A DNA stretch of 64,000 bases, taken from positions 32,800,392 through 32,864,391 of the forward strand of contig CM057142.1 of NCBI GenBank assembly GCA_029964075.1. Reading direction: 5' to 3'. Shown one piece after another: positions 39,201 through 51,200 of the stretch. Numbering within the stretch: the first letter of the stretch is position 1; the number at the start of each line of letters is the position of its first letter. The translations under genes were made by a program, and so were the position numbers. The stretch is from Patiria pectinifera. Its lineage: Eukaryota; Echinodermata; Asteroidea; Valvatida; Asterinidae. Under the pieces are notes generated by a model. It was not told where the DNA came from and made no database searches. It was given only the letters and a program-made list of their open reading frames with translations.

Positions 39201-42200
39201 TGAGATGGCCACCAGCATGTTAGCGTCGGTGGTGTTGAGCAGGGTTCGGGTCTGTGAAATGGTGTTGTAGTTCCCTGTCTCTGTGAAAGGCAAACATCCG
39301 CAAAAATGGTTATACAGTATCAACAGGGGATGAACAATAGCTTGTGACTTGACCTGGGATTGGATGACTTGTGCACTTGTAAAGACGTATGATGGACTTT
39401 CGAGGATTTTTGTGTGGACTCGTTAGGATTTGTGAAGAACTGTGATCGACTCAAATACAGCACCGTGACAGGCCATTAAAAGTAATATACAACGTTTGCT
39501 TTTGCTGTAATTTTCAGAAATGGATGGATTTGGGGTTGGTATTTTACAGCAAATATTGTTACACTGACCTGTTTCAAGTTTTGTGTTCGTGGGTGCTGGA
39601 AAAAAAACAAGAATAAAATGCTGCTCTTTTAGTCTGGTTCCCTGAACCTACCTCAGAGGAAACGGAGCAATTTACAGACGTCGGGGAATGGTCAGGTCAG
39701 AGGACCAGTTTAGCTGGCTTGCACCCATTCACAGATGTGTAACCGATTACAAACAAAATGTGGACTAATAACATTTGGTAAATTGGGGTCAGAATAAAAA
39801 TTCCACTTTTCTTGAAAACGACAGCATATCAGGTGCCATGATTTCACAGGATGCTTGAGACTATTTTTCAGTTACAGTCAAGTATTAAAGGTATTTCATC
39901 ATAATTTGGTAGTTTTGGTTTTTGATGTCTGCAAATGTTGTATACTCCCTTTAACCAACACTGGTTTATATTTTTCAATCATACAATCAGCAAGGTGACT
40001 GGTGCTAGGTCCTCGTACAAAAACTAAAATATGCATGGTTACTGAACCTCAACTAAAGCAAACTAACTTACCCGGCGAAACGTAAAATATCCCAGTGAAC
40101 AGCACTTCATACTGCAGGATACCGTTAGGGCTATCCGGTGCGGTCCAGCGCGCTGACACGGTGCGCGCATCGGTCACAAACACGCTCAGCATGATGCTGC
40201 CCGTGGGCGGGGCCTCGGCGGTACGGGCCGAGGTCTCGGGACCGTAGGAGCAACCTCGCGAGGTACAGGCCTCCAAGCGGAAGATGTGGAGGCTGTGAGG
40301 GGCCAGGCCGGTGGCGCGGTAGGACAGGCTGAGGTTGGCGAGGACCACGGAGCCGTCCTGGATCAGGGTGTAGCGGGTGATGACTCCTGAAATGAGAGCA
40401 AGGAGAAATAGATGCAGTGATTGTTAGGGCCGTCTTGTTGCCATTGCTTTGGCTTTGAGTTAGTCCCTGAAAACATGTAGTCCATCACAAGGCCATGAAA
40501 AGGGCCACTTGATTCAAGGTGCGGGCTACACATAGACCAGAGAAAAGAGGGAGGTCAGAAACTAAAGCAATATGTGTCCAAATACATTAAAAAAAACAGG
40601 AGACTTTTTGGTTGGAATGAAACATACAAGTTGAAAATCTATTAATAAAAAAAAAGGGGAATTTTTCAAAGGGCACAGGGAACGCAACTGGACAGAAGTG
40701 TTTGTCTACTCACCGTTTGGATTTTCAGGTGCAGTCCAGGACACATGCAACTCATTCGGGCTGATGACAGTCACAGAGGGAGCTGGTACACCCTCTGGAA
40801 TGCTCTCCTCTGTGCGCGCAGTGGCTGGTGCACTATTGGTGCAACCTCCCCCTGTGCAGGCCTGGAATTAATGACAAATTTGTGCAAAGTCTCAGTGGCT
40901 TTTCTATTCAACTTAACATTTTTTACAAGTTGAGATGACCAAAAATGCTGCTGGTTGCTATAAAGAAGATGGTACACTCTCTGTAATACGGCGCGTGTGG
41001 CCAAGCGGTTCGGGTTAGTGACTCATGATCAGAGGGTCAGGGGTTCAAATCCAGCTGCTGGCCACTTGTTGTGTCCTTGGGCAAGCCACTTTGCCCAAAC
41101 TTGCCTCTCTCCACCCAGGAGAGATGGGTACCAGCATTAGCAGGGGAGTAACCTGCGATGGACTGGCATCCCATCCTGGGGGGGGGGGATAGAAATATTT
41201 TCAGTCTTTTCGTTCCAAGGAAACTGGAGATAAACACCAGCCAAGGACAGACTTTACTTTTACGCTCTCTGTAAAGCTTTCTCTCCCATGTAATGTCAAA
41301 TGCATTATAAAGACTTTTAAATTGATTATGTAATGCTGGCTTTCCATGAACTGAAAGCTCATATATTTTTTTTAGTCCTGCGCTATTGAATGGATAAGAA
41401 AAAAGAAAACCTGATTAATTAAGTCTACTAGAAAATACTCACACTAAGGACCACGAGGTACGTCGTTCCAGCCGTCAACTCAGACAGAACATGACTGCGT
41501 ATCAGCACAGTGGAGTTGTAGACCTCTTGGCCCAGCTGTCCCGGCTGGACCGACAGGAACAGCGCGTATCTCTCCAGGCGACCGTTGAGCTGGGCAGGCT
41601 CCACCCAGCTGACTTCGATGGAGGTGGGGCCTCTGGCCAATAAAGTGGGCGGGGGGACAAAGGTCGGAGGCCGCTGGGCGGTGGTGATGCTGACCTCGGG
41701 GCTGTCCGTGCAGCCAATAGTAGTACACGCTACCACACACACAACAATTTGGGTTATTTTCTCAATAGGTAGTGATTTTTGTGCAAAAGTAAATACAAAG
41801 CCATCTATGGCAAACAGTTTATTGAAAATAAATGTGGAATGGTATTTCAATATACCAATGATTAAAAAAACTCAAGTTTATTTACCATCGTAAATGTTTT
41901 AAGTCTTGCATGGCAAATAATGGTTATTAAATACAAATCACGCATCCCATAGCATAAAAAAAATGTTTTCTATTCAGTTTTGAAATGCAACATGGTGTAC
42001 AGAGAGTGAACCGGCAATTGTAAACATTTAAGTCATATAGGATCATTTGCATTTACCATAAAGGTAACCCACTGAATTATAAAAACAAACAAGAAGCTGA
42101 CTTTAATTAAAGATCATAGTACTAAACACCCCGTGAATTATTGTGTCTGGCTTGCTGTCTTAGAAGAATTCAAGAAAATGTAGGCGATTTCCAAAGACCA

Positions 42201-45200
42201 GTCAATTCACACTAATTACTAACGTTATAATGCAACCCTGCAAGGTTGTTAGCTCAAAAATTGTGTACACTACTCACACATTAGCCTGTATTAAATCCAA
42301 TAGCACCTTTGTTTAATTTCACACACCAGACTGGCGTGTGCATTCCACAGAAGTAATCAAGTCAATCACAAGTCAGTCATAAGTCATCGCAAGTCATCTC
42401 AAGTTATTGTAAGTCGTCACAAGTCATAATAAGATGGAATTTTTGCGTCGGGGTGATGTAAATCAATATTAGGTTATACCTCGGTGAAGGGCGAAACCTG
42501 ATATTGGTTTCATCACAAGTCAATCACAACTCCATGAAAAGTCATCCAGTGTCATCCCGTTTCAGCCATTGAAAAATACTTTAGTCATCGCTCATCCGCC
42601 GTTATTTGTGAACTGAATTGTGAAATGTGATTGACTTGTAGTTGAATAGATTACAACTCTGTTGCATTCAGTCAAGAACCAATCTGCTTTGGATGAAGAG
42701 CGTTCCTCCGTGTATTTGGCATGGCTGCATGCTTCACAAACTCTATCTAAATCGCCACATTGCCAAAAATACTCCTGGCAGGTCAAATATTTCCGGCTCA
42801 CCTGTGACCTTGAACCGGTACGCCGTGTAGACCTGTAGGCCAGACTCAGTGTGCGACTGCTGGACACCGGTGTAGACTGTCAGGTCATTCATTTGTAACG
42901 CGTAGCTGGTGATGACACCGTTGGGCCGGTCTGGTTCCGGCCACGTCAGCGCTATAGTATCCGCTGTGGTGGACGTGGGCTGGGGCGGATTGACACCTTC
43001 GGGTGCTGATGGAAAGAGAGGGAAATTATAAACAAATGGAAAAACTTGTTTGAAGCAGGAAAACTGCAGATTAAGAAGGGTTGTTGAAAAATTGTTTTTC
43101 CTGACAGTTCAGAAAGATTTTGACAAAAATCTGAATTTTGCCGCAAAATTTCTTGAGGTTTTAGAGGAATGATGAACATGCTGCAAAAATCTGTTCTACT
43201 GAGTGGTTCTGCTACAATGCCACTTTGCCTTATAGGAACACTGGTTTTGGGTTATCTGCAGTTTATCGTCATCACCAGAATGAAACTGACCACACCAGTG
43301 GCAGTGAAACATTTCTGGAAGTATGTGTGGGCGGGCCGTCACCACGTTATGGGGAAGTTGTTTACTGTTAGGCAAATTAAGACCAAGTTATGGGGACTTG
43401 CTGCTGTCCCCACAGCATCTTCGATCCCCATAGTACCATGGGACAACTCGTGTGTAGTCCCCACAACTATGGAACAAGTATGTGTGTACATGTATACACA
43501 TTTAAATTGTGGATCTTGAACAATAGAGGACAATAGGGTCCACGATTGACCGAAGGTCTTCTGTTGATGTGTGTATGTACAAAACATATGGGAGGTCTTC
43601 CTAAAAAGTTAGAGTATAAACAAATGAGGGACAATAGAGAGAGGAGGGAGGGGAAAAAACCACCACCTATGACCCACACTTACCTTCTTGTAGTGTCTGG
43701 ACATCCACGGCTGAGCTCTCAGTGCATCCCCCGGCTGTACAGGCCGTGATTGTCACTCTGTAGCTGGTGAACGGAATCACATCAGTGATGTTACCTGCTC
43801 AAAGAAAAAGGAAGAAAAATAACAATGTATACATAGCTCATTGGTCCAATGGTAAGTCATTTTTATACACGAGTATGCAGGAGTTTAAGAGTTAAGTCCA
43901 ACTGTATAGGCTTGTGAAAATATTCATTTTCTCACACGCTCTCTGATAGCACTGAGTAAACAGTGCTTCGAGACCATTACAGAGGTAGTATCAAACTTGT
44001 ATGCAGGCCACACGTAAACACTCAGTGCTCCCCAAGTTTCTATGAATATCATCTTTAAAACTTTAGTATCACATTGAACTTACATATTAGGGGTTATGGG
44101 GTTTAAAGCTATAGTCCATCATTTGCAACTATCCAAAAAGTAACTGACGTAATTATTGTTGACAAACATACTTGGTTGAAAGATAGTAAGGGGACTAAAC
44201 TCCCTGTGAAATTATTCTTTCTGGCAAGCTGTCATTTTGAAGAAATCAACGAAAGAAGGCCTTTCCAACGGTGCGTCTTAAGACGCACCGTTGGAAATTT
44301 CCGTTAGTAGTTCGTTTTTTTATTCGGCAAAGCGCGGGCAAGCGTTGGCACGACCCACACATGCGCATGGTTACTATAATTCGTCGGATCGGTGCGCGAC
44401 ATCGCGTAGCTACAATCGGCTCAGTGAGAACGTGTCTCGGATGCTGAATTCAGGCCCAATTCAAAACATGATTCAGCAACTTTTGATTTGAAATCGAGAT
44501 CCTAGAATGCTGTTTATCTCAAAATATACAGCTGAAGCTGAGTTAAAACTTCATCAGGTTGGTTGTTCAGCACCCTTCTTTAGCTTTTTAACACTTTTGT
44601 TGCTTCAAATGAACAAAATGCACAAATTACAAATGATGGACTATATCTTTAAGGAACAGATGGCAAAATGAGGGACAACAGGACCCCGCAAGTCGCATTA
44701 TAGAAAACTCATTAATTGGTTTCAATGGAAACAAAAGGAGAAAAGTGGGGAAATAATGGTCCACAATAGTGGTGTACATATAATTAAACATGGTTCCCTG
44801 TAAGCAATAAGCAGCATGCAGAAACAAAAGGGACAATAGAAGCAACAAGTCAGTTTTTAACAATCTATCTGCCCAATAAGGAAAACGCTATAGAGTTTGA
44901 GATTCCAGCAGAAGCATTTCAATAGGAACAAAGGAGAACAAAAGAAGAGAAACAAAGGTCTTCCCACAAGTATATGTATGTAAGGCTGTGCACACACACA
45001 CACTTCATGTATGGTGGCTTTACGATAGAAGACAGACACACCAAGGGAGAACAAAAGATCCTTTCATTCTTCGAGGGTTGGGTCTTTTGTTCAAAACAGT
45101 CCTCGATTATACGGCTATGTGCATAGTCTATGGGAGAGTGTCATATAACAGGGACAAAGGGAAACACAAAGCATTGTCCTCGGGCATATAGAAATTCACG

Positions 45201-48200
45201 ACTGTGTGCACAGCGGCATGTTTGGCCAATGGGCGCTTGTAATTCGTGGCGTGTGCGCGTGTATAACGCAGTCACGAACCGGATGCAAGCAGCTAAAGCC
45301 ATGTGCGATGACCTTGTGTTACTGCCGGCTATGGCAATGTAATTCAGAAGCGACCTTTCATTCTGTAAAATGTAAATGGAGAATATTCCGCACCAAGAGA
45401 TTAAGCAGAATAAAAGTCTGTTTGTCAACTCACCTGTGTACTCTGAGGGCCCAGTGTCGTTGTGGTAAACCCTGACCGGGTCTGCCTGGGACCGATCTTG
45501 ATCGTATGCAGTCAGAATGTAGTGCAGTAGGAGACCAGTGTTGCCGGTAGGCCGCTGCCAGCTGAGCTGAATGATGTAACCGCTCAGGGCTACAGGGTCA
45601 GTGGGCGGGGTCACACCAGTGGGAGCTGAAAATGAGGGGGGGGGAGAGAAGAGTGGAATAGCATTTCATTTTAAAGCAGAAAAACACACCTTTTTGCTCA
45701 GCAAAAATCAGCCGAGAACCAGTCAAAGGCAATATACATTGCATGAAATTTTAGTTGGTAACCTGTTTCGGCTGAGCAAATATGCGAGGCGTTCTTGCAA
45801 AATGAGACAGAACTGGGCAGACGTTAAAACAAGGGTTTATTAGGAAAGAGAAAAATATCCTCCTTACAATACTGTTTGTTGCACTTCAATCGGACATTCT
45901 ATTGACAAGTTTTGGCTGTATGCAGATCGCATTTATCAATATGTCAAAAGAGTACAATACTAAGAAAAAGGCCTTTAAAGTTTCGAGTTTTGTAGTCGTG
46001 AATATGAAAGATGACAATTGTTTTTTTCTTTAAAAACACTTTTTTCTCCATGATTTTTATAGTACTACTTGTAAACATTTGTAGTAGACATATCAAAGAT
46101 TACAAATATCAATAGATCTGAACATCGATAAAAATGATCAACAATTGTTTTTTGTTTTCTTCATTTTTCTCCAGTACGACCTGTGACCACTTCCGTCTCA
46201 TTTTGCTAGAACACCTCACATATGTTCTGTGCTTGGTCCCTGATTGTGCTAAAAAGTTTTCCGCGTTTCATAATGCACTCAGCATTGAGACGTGATGAAG
46301 ATTTATAACAGGAGAAACTTTAAGGTCATTTCCGCTCTGTGTCTAGGTGCAGTGCATTGCTCTCCACTGCATTGGTTTGAATGCAATTTAAATACAGTAA
46401 ACTCCGGCTAAGTTGGCACTCTCGTGACCCGAGAATTTGTAAAGACTTATAAGCGAATGCCGACATCTGCTGTAAGTCGTCATTTTGCCGACTTACATGA
46501 ATGGCCTTTTTGCACACATGATTCATTGCACTTAGAGGCTTCGATTTACCCTGCTTTATCTCCTTAATGCTTGAGTTGAATCCAGCAAATTAATCCTCGA
46601 ATTTTATCATCACGTTTGGGATATTGATAGTGGAGACTACGTGTACAAAATAGTAGTACATGTAGGCCTACGTGCACAGTTACGAATTAAATGCAAGCGT
46701 GGTATACCATGCACGCAGTGACGACAGCACTGGTATTGACTGCATCATTCAATAAGATGACCTCCAAAACGGACAGAGCGCATGCGTACAGACTAGAGGG
46801 GGTACTGGTATTGATATGCTCACGATGCATATGCGATATGCGGTAGGAAACCCCTTTTGCGACACCGATGCATGCAGCGATCACGGGCCGTGCCAAAACA
46901 CTTTTCACTCGACACTTCTTGCCAACCACAGTAGGAAGTCGATGCCAATGCGTGATTGTTTGAATACTGACTTACACAAAGGATTCTGTTAGGCTTTTTA
47001 TGGAAAGGGGACCGAGAGTAACACGACGACTTGAGCAAAATGGCGACTTACGAAAGCCAATTTAGAAATAAAAAATTCAATGGAAATGCATTACAGACAA
47101 TCGGGACTTTAGTCAGACGGCCGACTTGAGCAATTTGACGAGTTGTACGATGTCGGCTTGGCCGGAGTTAACTGTAGGAGTACTTACACCCTTCTCTGGT
47201 TCTGCCTACTGCCCAGGAGCTGGTGGTTGATCCGGCATTATTACTGGCTGTCACTTGGTATAAATACTCTGAAAAGATAACAAATAAGTTGGGTCAGACA
47301 CTGGAAGCAATGCAGTTTGGTAGTTACTGAAGTGCCTGGATAAATCATGTCAGTGTAGTTTGTTCAGAAAAGGGCACGAGAAAATTTCTACCAATTCAAA
47401 GGGATCATGACATGAATTTAACTCGAGAACATTATTTTGTGCAACTTTCAACTCCTGTTAACTGTATGAAAACTATCTGACATGCCTTGTTGGTTAATAT
47501 TTTTGAAAAGTGCACTTCTTTAAACATTGAAAATGTTCCATGCTTTTCCTGACAACTGAGGGCACACTTGCTGTGACGTCATTTTAGGAACACGTTCTTC
47601 AGTATAGGGGTATTCTGATCAAATTGTGAAGCCAAACGTTTGATTGCTGACTTTCTATCATGTACTGAAACAACAGCTGAATGTTTAAAATATGAACAAT
47701 GTACAAAGCTTTTGTTTAATATTTATGAGACTTGTATTTGTAAAAATTAATGTCCGTCGTACGTCCGACTTGTATTTGTAAAAATTAATGTCCATCGTAT
47801 GTTTCACCAATATACTTTTCCTTATGATTTTAACTTTACTCAACATTATTTAATAATTTGTTATTCATGCAGGGCCCCAAATGGAAACCAGTTTTTAACT
47901 GTTTGGGCATACCCTGGGTAAAGAAATGGAATAAATAAATAAATAATAAATAAACAACAAAATTTACAACGGCAAAATATCCAAAATTCTGGCAAATTTT
48001 GGTGCTGAAATAGCTGTAACACTGAGTTTTCTGCCTAAGGTGCATTTTCAAGGATTACATAAAAAAAAATTATATTACATGGGCCCTTTAAGAGGTTGAG
48101 AGTGCCATGGTATAATAGTTATGGTGCTTGACCCATGTGCAGTGGCATGTGGGTTTGAATCCTGATGGTATCATGGTGCTTATTATGTTCTTGGGAAAAC

Positions 48201-51200
48201 ATGGGGAGTCAGGTTGGCGTAGCGGTACTTTCCCCGCCTTCCATCGCTGTGACCCGGGTTCGAATCCCGCCTGGGCCAATATGTGGATTTGGTTTTCAGT
48301 CCCTGCCTGATTCCGTGGGTTTTCCTCAGAATACTCTTAGGGCTTTTCCTCCCACATCTAAAACTGTAATTTCTTCACATTGTCTTCTCTTTACTGGGCC
48401 CCATGGGAGACCAGTGGATTCCACTGAATGGGCTACCCAGTTAAAATAAGAAATAAAAGACATACTTTACTACAATCACCTCCAAAAACAAAAGAAAACG
48501 TTCAACATACCAGTGTACGTCTGAAGTCCATCATCCCCAAAGCTGGTATCTTGGCCCGTATAGACTGCAGTAGTGGTGGGCGTGATACAAGGGTCAGAGG
48601 TCATGGTCTCAGCTGGGCAGCCATCCAGGTACACATTGGACAGCTCAGCCCCCTGGACTGAGAAGTCCAGCCGCTGACCGCTGATGACCAACTGACGAAT
48701 ACATCCACCAAAACCTGGAGAGAAAAGAAAAAAAATGTAATTCAGCTCTCGCAGGGCAGGTTGATTTGTGCTCAAAATGAAAGCCCTTTTTCAGAGGTTG
48801 CCCAAAATCGGAATAAAGTTGTTTTTTTTTCTTTAAAACTAAACGTACAATATGAAAATTTGTTAGGAGAAAAAAACAAGTTTTGAAGGGCATGGGGTAT
48901 GCAATTTAACAACTATTTGGGAATTATATAACTGACATACAGGTCCTTGTCATTTGATTGGTGGAACTCACATCACGTGACATTCATTATTGCTCCCATT
49001 CACGCCTGGGCTCAAAAAGTCCCATTCGCCCATGGGGAATGGGAAATACTATTCAACAGGATCTATATGTCAGTTATATAAAACAAATATTGAGTGGCTT
49101 CAAATTGTGAAATGGGAGGAATACTATCACTCAGTAAAATCTGGACTTTTCCAGTTCACTCTGCTTTGCCTCAAAGACCAGATTTTACCTTGCGATAATA
49201 TTCCTCCCACTCTACTTTGAGCCACTCAATATTTGTATACTGTTGTGCCTGCAAAAAAAAACATGCATAATATGATGAAATAATCCTTCACAAACCTGAT
49301 TGGAATGTTAACCCAGCATTACTAGCAAAGTCCACAGCATCCGAGTCCTCAGGGACACCGCCCATGAAGAGCTTGGATGTGATGACCAGGGGTGCACTAT
49401 CGCCGGACCCAACGGCCTGCGGTCCGCCAAGCACACCCACTGTCACCTGGGCTCCATTCTGGACCACGGTGACCGAGTGCCACTGACCGTCGCAGAGGTT
49501 AGCCCCCGAGGTGGATAAGGTCAGGGGATCGGCTGATCCTGTACGAATGACGAGCTGGCGGGATATGATACCAAGACAAACGAAATGCAATCAAAAAACA
49601 CTGCCATCAATGATCCTGGGCCCCTACTCTCTTAAGGTTATACCACAACCCTCTCCGACACTGCAGAACAATTGGGTAAATTCAAACGTGGGAGTCTGTG
49701 ACTAGACTAGTCAGTGTTTGGTACTAGGACTGGCAAGACTTGCATGTTCTAAGTTCACCTTAAAGTTAACTGAATGTGCACGTGTACACTCAATGAAATA
49801 ATTTTTCTGCTTATTTATGGAGGCATTTTATGACTAAATTTAGTTATGAACTATTGTAATATATACACAATATTGTTATTATAATTATAATTTTTTTATC
49901 ATTTTAATAGGACTTAATTCAAGGACCAAGATTCCTAATGAGCCGATGTTAAAGATAAAGTTTCCGGCCAAAACTTGAGTTCAAATTCTCCCTACCTCCA
50001 AGTCTCCATTGACTAGCTGCAGTAGTAGGAAGGCCCCATCGGAAGCATAGGCAAACATGACCAGACCGGAACTGAGCTGTGTCCTCATCTCCAGAGTAAC
50101 AATGAATGCTGGCCCACCGGTAACTGTCCCCTCCGGCAGAATAGCGTACCCTGTACAAATCACAATGGGTTTCTTTAAAGTCAAGTGCCAGACCACACAA
50201 TTGTGAATAAAATTTAAATGGGAAACAGTTAAAGGGAATATACATCACTTGCTTTTGCTGTAATTTTCAGAAATGGATGGAAATGGGGGGTTGGAAATAT
50301 ATAGCAAATATAGTTACACTGACTTTTTTGAGGTTTTGGGTTCGAAAATGCTACAAAAACCAAGAAAAACAATCATTTTCCTGTAGTCTGGTTCCCTGAC
50401 TCCATATAAGAAGAAACAGAGCAGTTTACATACATTGGGGAATTGTAAGGTCAGGGAACCAGTCTAGCTGGCTTGTACCCGTTCATAGGTGTGTAATCGA
50501 TTGCAAACAAGTGCGATGGTCAATTGGGGCCAGTATTTGAAAAAAGCCAGTTTTTTCCAACGCTGGTCAGCCGACCAGCGTTGGAAATTGATACAAAAAT
50601 ACCACTTTTCTTGAAAATGACAGTATACCAGGAGTTATGATTTTACAGGATGCTTTACAGTGTCATTCACTAACAGTCCAGCAAGGTATTTCAAAATGAT
50701 TTGGTTGTTTTATTTTTTGATGTTTGCAAATGTTGTATTTTCCCTTTAACAGTCATTATGGCCAAGTATGGATTTAAAGTTCAAATGCCAAACATCCTGC
50801 ACATTATTTTTTGGTTGAATCATACATTTTTTAACAAGAAAAGAAAAACAAGGATTTTTTTTTCCATTTCATTAACAAAGCGACTACTGTAGGTTAATTT
50901 AGTCCAAAATGAACTTCTAAAACAATCTTGAAAATGGACTTGCGCATGAGATCTTTATTTTTTCCAAGGAGCTGGAAAAGAAATGACGGAATTGTGAAAT
51001 TTGAGTTTTTCTGCATCATCCCCGAAACTCCACAAAACAAAATACCTACAACCCCACTATACAAAATAAACGGCCCCTCATCGTACCTTTTCCCAAGAAA
51101 TGCGCCCCTCCTGCCAGTCCCACGGGGCACCCCTGCCATCCAGGCACGGTGTTCTGTCTCGCCACAGCCCCCTCCCACTGTAGCTCCTCCCACAAAGAGG

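Noticed and set aside
43169-43519. 116-codon plus-strand frame with a hydrophobic start
   Set aside because: Isolated, lies inside an intron, no homology recognised, no second exon or codon bias seen.
43835-43905. tRNA-like GCTCATTGGTCCAATGG stretch
   Set aside because: B-box region is decayed (GAGTTTAAGAGTTAAGTCC). Too weak to list as a feature.
45860-46390. Possible further usherin exon in this long intron
   Set aside because: Exons 14 and 15 already join in phase within one linker, leaving no missing strand.
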